7,167 nucleotides of DNA, from positions 1 to 7,167 of the forward strand of contig JAICLG010000159.1 of assembly GCA_025927515.1 (NCBI GenBank). The letters are read 5' to 3'. This DNA is from Hyphomicrobium sp. (GTDB lineage: Bacteria > Pseudomonadota > Alphaproteobacteria > Rhizobiales > Hyphomicrobiaceae). Of this stretch, positions 1-6,088 are shown one piece after another; the stretch's first letter is position 1; each line of letters begins with the position of its first letter. Both the position numbers and the translations under genes were made by a program. The notes below the pieces were generated by a model that saw only the letters and a program-made list of their open reading frames with translations, searched no databases and had not been told where the DNA came from.

Positions 1-1
1 C

Positions 2-1429
2 ATTGCCATTCAGCTTCCGCCGGGCTCGACACTGACACGAACGGACGCCGTCGTCCGCAAAGCCTCCGATATCCTGTTGTCGCGTCCCGGCATCATCCAC
101 GCCGTGGCATTCGTCGGGTTCGACGGGGCGACGTTCACGAACGCTCCCAATACGGGCGTCATTTTCGTCAATCTGGCGCCGTTCGAGCAGCGGGTTCACA
201 CCGGCCTTACGAAAGATAAGATTCTCGCCGACCTCCGCCAGCAGATGGGCCAACTGAAAGACGCTTTCGTGCTCGTCATCGAGCCGCCATCCGTTCCGGG
301 CATCGGAACCGGCGGCGGCCTCAAGGGCTACGTCCAGGACAAAGGCGGGCGCGGGCTTCCGGCGCTTGAGGACGCCGCTTGGGCGATGGCGGGAACGACG
401 GGACGGCAACCGGGATTCGCGCAGGCGTTCACGCTCTTCAACGTGCGGACGCCCGAAGTCTATGCCGACATCGACCGCACGAAAGCCGAGCAGCTCGGCG
501 TTCCGATCAGCCGCGTGTTCGAAGCGCTGTCCGTCTATATGGGTTCGGCGTTCGTCAATGACTTCAATATTCTCGGGCGCACGTATCGCGTGACCGCGCA
601 GGCGGATAATCCGTTCCGTTTGTCGCTTCGTGACGTCGCCAATCTCAAAACGCGAAGCAACACCGGCGAGATGGTTCCGATCGGCTCTGTCGCGACGTTC
701 AAGAACTCTACAGGCGCCTATCGCGTGCCGCGCTACAATCTCTATCCGGCTGCCGAGGTGCAGGTGCAGTTGAAACGCGGCTATTCAACAGGCGAAGCTA
801 TCAAAGCGATGGAGAAGATCGCGGAGAAAGTTCTTCCTGCTGGCTTCGATTTCGAATGGACGGAAATCGCGCTGCAGGAAAAGCTCGCGGGCGATACCGC
901 CATTTACGCCTTTGGGCTTTCTGTCGTCTTCGTGTTCCTGTTGCTGGCGGCGCTCTATGAGAGCTGGACGTTGCCCCTGTCGGTGATCCTTATCGTTCCG
1001 ATGTGCATCTATGCGGCGATGGTCGGAGTCAACATTCGGGGGCTCGATCGCAATATCCTTGTCGAAATCGGCTTGATCGTGCTCGTGGGCCTCGCGGCGA
1101 AAAATGCGATTTTGATCGTCGAGTTCGCGAAGCAGGGCGAAGATCAGGGCCTGTCGCGATCCGACGCTGCGGTCGAGGCCGCGCGCACGCGGCTCAGGCC
1201 CATCCTGATGACGTCGCTGGCCTTTATTCTCGGCGTGGTGCCTTTGGTGTTCGCAACGGGCGCGGGTGCGGAGATGCGCCAATCGCTCGGCACGGCTGTC
1301 TTCTCCGGCATGCTCGGCGTGACGCTGTTCGGCCTGATCTTCACGCCGGTCTTCTACGTCATCGTCCGCTGGCTTGCCCCGAAAACGCCCACCGAAGCGC
1401 CCGACGCGAGCCAGGAAGCCCTCAGCTAG
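2..1429 (+). CDS. RND (HAE1/AcrB-like) efflux pump inner-membrane subunit, C-terminal half, 5' end outside window
   Basis: Inner-membrane proton-driven exporter of the RND superfamily, normally working as a trimer with a periplasmic adaptor and an outer-membrane channel. The frame is open from base 2, so the TTG at 77 is not a real start; 475 residues are present of the roughly 1050 usual for the family. The visible part begins in the periplasmic porter domain (IAIQLPPGSTLTRTDAVVRK matches the AcrB-type QLP.G....RT motif), continues through the second porter/docking region with a Gly-rich loop near 307-330, and ends with five membrane segments at about 896-1425 (TM8-TM12). Residues equivalent to AcrB proton-relay Lys940 (GLAAKNAILIVEFAK, codon 1100-1102), Arg971 (TRLRPIL, codon 1190-1192) and Thr978 (1211-1213) are intact; the Asp pair of TM4 lies outside the window. 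Substrate cannot be told. Adaptor genes are not in view; folE follows on the same strand after 154 bases. Confidence 0.95.
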   Translation: MAIQLPPGSTLTRTDAVVRKASDILLSRPGIIHAVAFVGFDGATFTNAPNTGVIFVNLAPFEQRVHTGLTKDKILADLRQQMGQLKDAFVLVIEPPSVPGIGTGGGLKGYVQDKGGRGLPALEDAAWAMAGTTGRQPGFAQAFTLFNVRTPEVYADIDRTKAEQLGVPISRVFEALSVYMGSAFVNDFNILGRTYRVTAQADNPFRLSLRDVANLKTRSNTGEMVPIGSVATFKNSTGAYRVPRYNLYPAAEVQVQLKRGYSTGEAIKAMEKIAEKVLPAGFDFEWTEIALQEKLAGDTAIYAFGLSVVFVFLLLAALYESWTLPLSVILIVPMCIYAAMVGVNIRGLDRNILVEIGLIVLVGLAAKNAILIVEFAKQGEDQGLSRSDAAVEAARTRLRPILMTSLAFILGVVPLVFATGAGAEMRQSLGTAVFSGMLGVTLFGLIFTPVFYVIVRWLAPKTPTEAPDASQEALS

Positions 1430-1475
1430 CGTAAATTCGATATTAAATGAATTCGGGCGGCCTTCCTGGCTCGCG
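1405..1475. repeat. Perfect 14-bp inverted repeat spanning the RND stop codon (possible terminator or processing hairpin)
   Basis: Bases 1405-1418 (CGCGAGCCAGGAAG) are the exact reverse complement of 1462-1475 (CTTCCTGGCTCGCG). The loop is 43 bases and contains the stop codon TAG (1427-1429). The pairing can extend inward by two bases after one bulged base (1461). A smaller inverted repeat, AATTC at 1434-1438 with GAATT at 1449-1453, is nested in the AT-rich loop. A TTTT run lies nine bases past the right arm (1485-1488), so a loose terminator-like role for the pump transcript is possible, though the long loop and short T run are not typical of a Rho-independent terminator. The left arm is coding (codons for D-A-S-Q-E-A). 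Confidence 0.6.
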
Positions 1476-1498
1476 GCAGTCATGTTTTGAGATGCGTC

Positions 1499-1550
1499 GG
1501 TCTGGATCTTTCGCCAGGGCGAAAAGTGGGTCAAAATCGGCGCGTTCAAA
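1499..1550. repeat. Intergenic hairpin element, possible dispersed repeat
   Basis: TTTCGCC (1509-1515) and GGCGAAA (1518-1524) form a short perfect inverted repeat; as RNA it would be a 6-bp stem with a four-base loop. It is followed by AAGTGGGTCAAAATCGGCGC. Short noncoding stretches containing AAAAGTGGG next to a hairpin are, in my recollection, common between genes in Hyphomicrobiales genomes, so this may be a copy of a dispersed repeat. That is an inference: only one copy is visible here. The rest of the 1430-1583 gap shows no clear promoter for folE. Confidence 0.3.
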
Positions 1551-1583
1551 CCATCACATCCAGTTCCCGAAATCAGTGGTCAA

Positions 1584-2177
1584 ATGAGCTCAGAACAGAA
1601 GCCGACACGCGCCGAGGTCGAAGCCGCCATCAAGACGATCATCCGCTGGACCGGCGACGATCCTACGCGCGATGGCCTTCTTGAGACGCCGGCCCGCGTC
1701 GTGCGCGCGTATGACGAGTACTTCCGCGGCTACAACGAAGATCCCAAGGCGATCCTGCAAAAGACCTTCAAGGAAATCGAAGGCTACGACGAGATGATCG
1801 TGCTTCGCGGCATTCGCTTCGAGAGCCATTGCGAGCATCACATGGCGCCGATCATTGGCCGCGCATGGGTGGCCTATATCCCGGATGGGCGGGTCGTCGG
1901 CATATCGAAACTGGCGCGCGCCGTCGACGCGTTCGCAAAGCGTCTACAAATCCAAGAGAAGATGACCGCGCAAATCGCCAATACGATCCAAGAAGTTTTG
2001 GAGCCTCAGGGCGTCGCAGTCGTGCTCAAGGCCGAGCATCACTGCATGACGACACGCGGCGCGCATAAACCTGGAACCGATATGGTGACCAGCCGCATGC
2101 TCGGCGTCTTCCGCGACAACCCGATCACGCGGCAGGAATTCCTGGCGCTCGTTACCGAGGATCAGAAATCGTTCTAG
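1584..2177 (+). CDS. folE: GTP cyclohydrolase I
   Basis: Cytosolic zinc enzyme that converts GTP to 7,8-dihydroneopterin triphosphate plus formate, the first step of tetrahydrofolate synthesis (and of some pterin and queuosine routes). The protein is 197 residues, within the normal range for the bacterial enzyme. Zinc ligands are visible as Cys83 and His86 in ESHCEHHMAPIIGRAWVAYI and Cys154 in EHHCMTTRGAHK; His85 and His152-His153 provide the active-site histidines. Other family signatures are GDDPTRDGLLETPARV (residues 24-39) and VVGISKLAR (104-112), and the chain ends in the usual ...TRQEFLALV region. The ATG at 1584 is preferred because the first homologous residues follow closely; there is no good Shine-Dalgarno sequence in front of it. 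It follows the RND gene by 154 bases and ends 10 bases from the stop of the opposing truA, so no ordinary terminator fits between them. Supply of folate for formyl-tetrahydrofolate, the cofactor of the nearby Fmt, is a loose thematic link only. Confidence 0.97.
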   Translation: MSSEQKPTRAEVEAAIKTIIRWTGDDPTRDGLLETPARVVRAYDEYFRGYNEDPKAILQKTFKEIEGYDEMIVLRGIRFESHCEHHMAPIIGRAWVAYIPDGRVVGISKLARAVDAFAKRLQIQEKMTAQIANTIQEVLEPQGVAVVLKAEHHCMTTRGAHKPGTDMVTSRMLGVFRDNPITRQEFLALVTEDQKSF

Positions 2178-2187
2178 GCCGCGGCCG

Positions 2188-2940
2188 CTACTCGTAATCG
2201 ACCCCTACGAGATAGAGGCCTGCGGCGGGCGCGACCGTGCCGCAAGCTTCGCGATTTGCGGCTTCGAGCGCGGCGGCGAGATCGGCGCGTGTCCACTTGC
2301 CTTCGCCGACGAGCTTGAGGCTCCCTACCATCGAGCGGACTTGATGGTGCAGGAACGATCGCGCCGACACCCGGCAGACGATTTCCTCGCCCTCTCGCGA
2401 GATATCGAATACGTCGAGTGTCTTGACCGGCGATTGCGCCTGGCATTGAGCGGCGCGGAACGTCGTGAAGTCGTGCTTGCCGATGAGCATCTGCGCCGCG
2501 TCGTGCATGGCGGCGGCGTCGAGGTCGCGCATCGTCCACCAGACGCGATTGCGCTGCAGGATCGGCGGCGAACGGCGCGTCAGGATGCGGTATTCGTAAT
2601 GCCGTTTGACGGCGCTGAAACGCGCATCAAATGTATCGTCGACTTGCGTTGATGAGAGAACGCCGATGGGGTTCGGCCGCAGGTGGAAGTTCATCGCGTC
2701 GCGGATGCGACCGGGCTCCCAGGTTTTCATCAAATCGAAATGGGCGACTTGCCCCAAGGCGTGCACACCGGCGTCGGTTCGCCCCGCGCCGCGCACGCCG
2801 ACCGTTTCGCCGGAAAAATTGCGGATTGCGGTTTCAAGCGAGCCTTGAATCGACATGCCCACGGCCTGGCGCTGCCAGCCGATGAAGGGCGTGCCGTCAT
2901 ATTCGATGGTGATGCGGTAGCGGGGCATTCCTAGACTCAT
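2188..2940 (-). CDS. truA: tRNA pseudouridine(38-40) synthase TruA
   Basis: Cytosolic enzyme that isomerises uridines 38, 39 and 40 in the anticodon stem-loop of many tRNAs to pseudouridine. The 250-residue length matches the family. The catalytic aspartate is Asp56 in GAGRTDAGVHALGQVAHFD; the N-terminal IEYDGTPFIGWQRQ (residues 12-25), the conserved tyrosine region DARFSAVKRHYEYRI (105-119, probably Tyr115), GKHDFTTFR (154-162) and SFLHHQVRSMVG (195-206) are all present. Two starts are possible: ATG at 2940 (MSLGMPRYR) and ATG at 2928 (MPRYR), the latter agreeing better with how TruA proteins usually begin. Neither has a convincing Shine-Dalgarno sequence; the AGGA before 2928 directly abuts the codon. 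It is last in the - strand cluster, 46 bases after the small secreted-protein gene, and a C-rich hairpin arm lies just upstream of its start. Confidence 0.96.
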   Translation of the reverse strand: MSLGMPRYRITIEYDGTPFIGWQRQAVGMSIQGSLETAIRNFSGETVGVRGAGRTDAGVHALGQVAHFDLMKTWEPGRIRDAMNFHLRPNPIGVLSSTQVDDTFDARFSAVKRHYEYRILTRRSPPILQRNRVWWTMRDLDAAAMHDAAQMLIGKHDFTTFRAAQCQAQSPVKTLDVFDISREGEEIVCRVSARSFLHHQVRSMVGSLKLVGEGKWTRADLAAALEAANREACGTVAPAAGLYLVGVDYE

Positions 2941-2943
2941 GCA

Positions 2944-2984
2944 GCGGGGGATGAGCCGCCATCCCTACCCGTTGCGACCCCCGC
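2944..2984 (-). promoter_or_regulatory. Two mutually exclusive hairpins in the truA leader
   Basis: On the - strand between the secreted-protein stop and the truA start, GCGGGGG (2984-2978) can pair with CCCCCGC (2950-2944), 7 bp around a 27-base loop. Alternatively GGGATG (2965-2960) pairs with CATCCC (2953-2948), 6 bp around a six-base loop. Both use bases 2948-2950, so only one can form at a time. The shared C-rich arm ends three bases before the ATG at 2940, where a ribosome-binding site would be expected, and no Shine-Dalgarno sequence is otherwise visible. A role in controlling truA translation is inferred only. Confidence 0.35.
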
Positions 2985-2986
2985 AC

Positions 2987-3457
2987 TCAATGTATGCCGA
3001 TGCCGCCGACGGCTCCCTTGCCGCCAACAGCTCCTTTGCCGGGATGGCCGCGGAAGATCGTCCCACGATGCCCATGCCTGAAATGATTTCCAAACCGCCC
3101 CTGCCTTCCGAAATAGCGGCCATAGGAAGGATACGTGTAAATCGGTCCGTCTTCGTTGTAGGCACCAAGGTTTTCGCGGTACCCGCGCGCGCCGCCGTAG
3201 TCGGAGCTGGCGCCATAGCCGTAGATGTTCGTATCGCTGAAGTCGAGCGACAGCGGCGTTCGATTCGGGTTGATGATCACCTGCCGGTCGGGCGGCAGCG
3301 GCCGGATGACTCTGACGCCATGTTCGATGGTGGTCACAGCGCCGTAGTAGGGATGCGATTCGATGCGCGTCGTGAAGCTCTCGGCGCTTGCAATACTCAT
3401 CAGCGCGAACATCGCGGGCGTTATTGCGATAAAGCCGGTCAAGAACGAGCGTCGCAT
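2987..3457 (-). CDS. Small secreted Gly/Tyr/His-rich protein of unknown function
   Basis: I do not recognise a named family. The 156-residue protein starts with a Sec signal peptide: MRRSF, a hydrophobic core at about residues 6-21, then SIASA followed by ES, giving probable signal peptidase I cleavage after Ala25. The mature part is about 131 residues. Residues 36-75 look folded (HPYYGAVTTIEHGVRVIRPL, then VIINPNRTPLSLDFSDTNIY); residues 79-139 are rich in Gly, Tyr, Arg and His with no Cys, and the tail carries KGAVGG twice (141-152). Histidines at 125, 128, 130, 138 and 156 could bind metal, but nothing shows this. Location is predicted periplasmic or extracellular. It lies 89 bases after fmt and 46 before truA. 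This frame is chosen over the longer overlapping frame (2937-3479) because it alone gives a signal peptide and because its repeat differs only at silent positions. A GGGG (3467-3464) six bases before the ATG may serve as a weak ribosome site. Confidence 0.8.
   Translation of the reverse strand: MRRSFLTGFIAITPAMFALMSIASAESFTTRIESHPYYGAVTTIEHGVRVIRPLPPDRQVIINPNRTPLSLDFSDTNIYGYGASSDYGGARGYRENLGAYNEDGPIYTYPSYGRYFGRQGRFGNHFRHGHRGTIFRGHPGKGAVGGKGAVGGIGIH
3002..3037 (-). repeat. Two tandem 18-bp units encoding KGAVGG
   Basis: Bases 3020-3037 and 3002-3019 match at 15 of 18 positions. Read on the - strand both encode Lys-Gly-Ala-Val-Gly-Gly; the three differences (AAA/AAG, GCT/GCC, GTT/GTC) are all third-position silent changes. 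This points to an old in-frame duplication whose protein sequence has been kept. Confidence 0.8.
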
Positions 3458-3469
3458 CGTAGACCCCAG

Positions 3470-3485
3470 AGCTGGACAACCAGCT
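3470..3485 (-). promoter_or_regulatory. Hairpin in the leader of the secreted-protein gene
   Basis: AGCTGG (3470-3475) and CCAGCT (3480-3485) form a perfect 6-bp stem with a four-base loop, 12 bases upstream of the ATG at 3457. No T run follows on the - strand, so it is not a standard terminator for fmt. The 89-base gap 3458-3546 also holds an AT-rich ATTAAGCATT stretch next to the fmt stop, which might belong to a promoter, but no clear -35/-10 pair is seen. Confidence 0.35.
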
Positions 3486-3546
3486 ACGAGATTAGCTTTC
3501 CCGAGCGGCGGCCGCAGAGCGATCCGGGCGAATGCTTAATACGGTG

Positions 3547-4482
3547 TCAGGCGACCCGGGTGCCTGCCGCGAGACGCGTGCCGCGCAGGAATTCGGAAGC
3601 CGCCATCGGCTGTTTTCCGGCGCGCTGCAATTCTTCGATGCGGATCGCGCCCTCGCCGCATGCGATCGTCAATCCGTCGTCGAGGAGAATGCCGGGTTCG
3701 CCGCCCGAGGCATCCGTCGCGGCTCGGAGAACCTTGATTCGCTCAGGTTTGCCGCCGAGGGTTGCTTCGAACCACGCGCCGGGAAACGGCGAGAGGCCGC
3801 GGATGTGATCGGCGACCTTTCGAGCGGGCGCGTTGAAATCAATGCGAGTTTCGCGCTTGTCGATCTTGGCGGCGTAGGTGACGCCGTCGGGCGGCTGCGG
3901 GATCGCCTCGAGCGTGCCGGCTTCGAGCTGGGCCAAGGCTTCGACCATCAGCTCCGCCCCGAGCTGGGAAAGCTTGTCGTGCAGCTCTCCGGCCGTCATC
4001 GCGGGGTCGATCGGTACGTCGCGGCCGAGGCAGACAGGTCCCGTATCGAGGCCCGCATCCATCCGCATGATGTTGACCGCCGTCACCGTGTCGCCCGCCA
4101 TGATGGCCCGCTGGATCGGGGCCGCGCCGCGCCAGCGCGGCAGCTTCGATGCGTGCACGTTGAAGCAGCCGAGACGGGGAGCGTCGAGCACAGCGGCGGG
4201 CAGCAGCAGGCCGTAGGCGACGACAACGGCAGCGTCCGCCTTCAACGCGGTGAACTCAGCCTGATCCGTTTCGGATTTGAAATTCTTTGGTGTTCTGACC
4301 GGCAGACGAAGCGCCTCGGCGCGGCGATGCACCGGCGACCTGACCTCGGCAAGACCGCGACGACCGGCCGGGCGCGGCGGCTGACTATAGACGGCAACGA
4401 CACGATGTCCGGCGGCGAGAATCGCATCGAGAACCGGCACGGAAAAATCGGGTGTTCCCATGAAGACGATATCGAGCGGCAT
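3547..4482 (-). CDS. fmt: Methionyl-tRNA formyltransferase
   Basis: Cytosolic enzyme that transfers a formyl group from 10-formyl-tetrahydrofolate to the amino group of Met-tRNA(fMet), producing the initiator tRNA. With the ATG at 4482 the protein is 311 residues, the usual size. It opens with MPLDIVFMGTPDFSVPVLDA, typical of the family. The catalytic residues are Asn108 and His110 in FNVHASKLPRWRGAAPIQRA and Asp146 in MRMDAGLDTGPV (equivalent to E. coli Asn106, His108, Asp144). The C-terminal tRNA-binding domain follows, with YAAKIDKRETRIDF and the FPGAWFE motif. A TTG ten codons upstream (4512) would give 321 residues, but the ATG has GGAAG eight bases before it and agrees with homologues. 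It sits 40 bases after def, the standard def-fmt pair; in related bacteria truA usually follows directly, but here a secreted-protein gene intervenes. Confidence 0.97.
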   Translation of the reverse strand: MPLDIVFMGTPDFSVPVLDAILAAGHRVVAVYSQPPRPAGRRGLAEVRSPVHRRAEALRLPVRTPKNFKSETDQAEFTALKADAAVVVAYGLLLPAAVLDAPRLGCFNVHASKLPRWRGAAPIQRAIMAGDTVTAVNIMRMDAGLDTGPVCLGRDVPIDPAMTAGELHDKLSQLGAELMVEALAQLEAGTLEAIPQPPDGVTYAAKIDKRETRIDFNAPARKVADHIRGLSPFPGAWFEATLGGKPERIKVLRAATDASGGEPGILLDDGLTIACGEGAIRIEELQRAGKQPMAASEFLRGTRLAAGTRVA

Positions 4483-4490
4483 CCGGGCTT

Positions 4491-4495
4491 CTTCC
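4491..4495 (-). promoter_or_regulatory. Ribosome-binding site deciding the fmt start
   Basis: On the - strand GGAAG lies eight bases before the ATG at 4482, good Shine-Dalgarno spacing. The upstream alternative TTG at 4512 has no comparable sequence. This supports the 311-residue form of Fmt. Confidence 0.6.
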
Positions 4496-4522
4496 GTTTG
4501 GCGCTGAAGCAAAGCCTGAAAC

Positions 4523-5038
4523 TCAGCTTCGTGCTTCGCGAACCTGCTTCTTGAATTTCCGGATGATCATGTCGCGCTTCAGCCGCGACAGGAAATCGAT
4601 GATGAGTTGACCGTCGAGATGATCGAGCTCGTGCTGGACGGCGGTCGCGAGCAAGCCTTCGGCTTCGAGCTCCTGCTCCTTGCCGTGGCGATCGATGTAA
4701 CGCACCGTCACGCTCGCGGGACGTTCGATCTCGACATGGACGTCAGGAATGGACAGGCAGCCTTCCTCGTGCAGACGCGTCGTCGATCCCAGCGAGACAA
4801 GCTCCGGATTGGCCATCGCGATCGGGTTGGGCGGCTCATCATCTCCGGCAGCATCGATGACGAGGATGCGCTTCGGGATACCAACCTGAATGGCGGCAAG
4901 CCCGATCCCCGGCGCTGCATACGTGGTCTCAAGCATATCATCCATGAGCTTGACGACGGCATCGTCGACGCGCTCGACTGGATCTGAGATCTTGCGCAGT
5001 ACGGGATCGGGAAGCGTTATGATCGGTAGAATGGCCAT
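4523..5038 (-). CDS. def: Peptide deformylase
   Basis: Cytosolic metalloenzyme that removes the N-formyl group from new proteins, completing the cycle begun by Fmt. From the ATG at 5038 it is 171 residues, the normal length, beginning MAILPIITLPDPVLRKISDP. All three family motifs are intact: GIGLAAIQ (residues 44-51, catalytic Gln51), EEGCLS (metal ligand Cys94), and QHELDH (His136 and His140 as ligands, Glu137 as catalytic base). The open frame extends upstream to a GTG at 5107, but those 23 extra residues would overlap the end of the epimerase gene and are not conserved in the family. No Shine-Dalgarno sequence is seen at 5038, so translational coupling to the epimerase gene, which ends 31 bases before, is possible. 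fmt follows after 40 bases. Confidence 0.97.
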   Translation of the reverse strand: MAILPIITLPDPVLRKISDPVERVDDAVVKLMDDMLETTYAAPGIGLAAIQVGIPKRILVIDAAGDDEPPNPIAMANPELVSLGSTTRLHEEGCLSIPDVHVEIERPASVTVRYIDRHGKEQELEAEGLLATAVQHELDHLDGQLIIDFLSRLKRDMIIRKFKKQVREARS

Positions 5039-5069
5039 CACGCTGACATATGGAAGGACGTTGCGCCGG

Positions 5070-6041
5070 TCAATGGCGTGCGCTGTTGCGGACCGCCGGA
5101 CGGTCACCGTCGCGCACCATAGCTGCCAGCGCCGCCTCGGTTTTTTCGACCGGCACCCAGCCGGTTTTTCTTAACCGTGCCGCGTCGGCGATCAATTCGC
5201 CGGTGAGGCGCTCGGCAAACTGGGGCTTACCGGCAAAGCGCAGCGCAGCGGCGATTGCCCGCTGCGGAACGGGAAACAAAAGCGGGGGTCGATCACTGCC
5301 CCTGCGGAGCGCGCGGACGGCGTCGGCGACGGTAATCGGCTCGCCATCGGCAACGATGAAGGACGTGTCTTCGGCGGCTTGTGCTTGCAGCACGTGGTCT
5401 ATCGCAGCCAGCAAGTTGGTGATGCTCAGCAGCGAACGTCGGCTCTTCAGTGCTGCCAGCGGCAGCGGATAGGGCCGCGCTGCGAGACGCATCAGTGCCG
5501 CCATGTTGCCTTTGACGCCGGGTCCGTAGACGAGGACCGGGCGCAGGACGGTCCAACGCGTCGCGGAGCCCGCCAGCAATTCCGCCGTCACGGCCTCGGC
5601 TTCGATTTTCGAACGGCCGTAGGCGTCGGTCGGCGCGGCGGGTGTGTCCTCGGTGACCACGCCCTCGAAGCGGGGCCCGACCTGGGCTCTGACCGACGAC
5701 ATCAAGACGAAACGCTTGACCCGCGCCGCCCGTGCGGCTCGTGCAAGCTGACGCGTTGCATCCACATTGATCGCCGTATAGGCGGCGTCGGGAATTCCGG
5801 GCCGCGCATGCGCCATGCCGGCTGCGTGAATGACGGCATCGACGCCCCGCACGACGTACTCGGCTGCGAACGATCGCGACATGTCGCCGAGTGCGATGCC
5901 TTCGACATTCGGATCGTCGAACATAATGGGCTGGCGCGCGGCCGCTCTCACGCGATAGCCGCTCCGGGACAGCTTGCGTACCAGGTGCTGGCCGATGAAG
6001 CCCGAGGCCCCCGTCACGAGAATTCGCGGCATTGCTGACAT
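5070..6041 (-). CDS. NAD-dependent epimerase/dehydratase, extended SDR family
   Basis: A 323-residue Rossmann-fold enzyme of the extended short-chain dehydrogenase/reductase family, probably acting on a nucleotide sugar; similar proteins are annotated as UDP-glucose 4-epimerase-like or as polysaccharide enzymes, but the substrate cannot be read from sequence. The dinucleotide-binding motif is GASGFIG (Gly11, Gly14, Gly17), IHAAGMAH follows strand 4 (residues 71-78), the catalytic Ser is in FVLMSSVRA (115 or 116), Tyr141 and Lys145 form YGRSK, and LRPVLVYGPG (166-175) is the usual substrate-side motif. Residues from about 205 on form the variable substrate domain. The ATG at 6041 is preferred over that at 6032 because GAGGG lies nine bases upstream. 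It is 46 bases after the MATE gene and 31 before def. No other sugar or cell-wall gene is in view, so a role in envelope polysaccharide is only inferred. Confidence 0.88.
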   Translation of the reverse strand: MSAMPRILVTGASGFIGQHLVRKLSRSGYRVRAAARQPIMFDDPNVEGIALGDMSRSFAAEYVVRGVDAVIHAAGMAHARPGIPDAAYTAINVDATRQLARAARAARVKRFVLMSSVRAQVGPRFEGVVTEDTPAAPTDAYGRSKIEAEAVTAELLAGSATRWTVLRPVLVYGPGVKGNMAALMRLAARPYPLPLAALKSRRSLLSITNLLAAIDHVLQAQAAEDTSFIVADGEPITVADAVRALRRGSDRPPLLFPVPQRAIAAALRFAGKPQFAERLTGELIADAARLRKTGWVPVEKTEAALAAMVRDGDRPAVRNSARH

Positions 6042-6050
6042 GACCCGCGT

Positions 6051-6055
6051 CCCTC
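6051..6055 (-). promoter_or_regulatory. Ribosome-binding site of the epimerase gene
   Basis: GAGGG on the - strand ends nine bases before the ATG at 6041. The spacing fits this start and is too long (18 bases) for the in-frame ATG at 6032. Confidence 0.5.
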
Positions 6056-6064
6056 AACTCCGCT

Positions 6065-6088
6065 GGCCGGGCCGAACGAAAACCGGCC
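6065..6088 (-). other. Small hairpin at the end of the MATE gene
   Basis: GGCCGG (6065-6070) and CCGGCC (6083-6088) form a perfect 6-bp inverted repeat with a 12-base loop, starting on the last base of the MATE stop codon. The loop contains TTTT on the - strand but no T run follows the stem, so it is at best a weak pause or attenuation site between the MATE and epimerase genes. Confidence 0.25.

Noticed and set aside
785..1549. Long open frame on the - strand opposite the RND gene (254 residues)
   Set aside because: The product is an Arg/His/Asp-rich composition typical of an antisense shadow in GC-rich DNA, with no motif; the opposite frame has clear RND membrane segments.
2177..2186. GGCCGCGGCC palindrome as a bidirectional terminator
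   Set aside because: The stem would have no workable loop and there is no T run on either strand.
2937..3479. 180-residue - strand frame overlapping the small secreted-protein gene
   Set aside because: Arg/His-rich with no signal peptide or motif, whereas the overlapping frame 2987-3457 has a clear signal peptide and a silently diverged repeat.
3508..3515. GCGGCCGC palindrome between fmt and the secreted gene, also present at 2181-2188
   Set aside because: Only 8 bp, expected occasionally in GC-rich DNA; the flanks of the two copies do not match, so it is not a repeat element.
2939..3808. 289-residue + strand frame
   Set aside because: It runs antisense across the secreted-protein gene and into the end of fmt, has no recognisable domain, and is explained as a shadow.
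3532..4554. 340-residue + strand frame
   Set aside because: It covers fmt on the other strand exactly where Fmt has all its catalytic residues; composition is Arg/Gly/Asp-rich without motifs.
5379..6038. 219-residue + strand frame
   Set aside because: Antisense shadow of the SDR epimerase gene, whose motifs are unambiguous.
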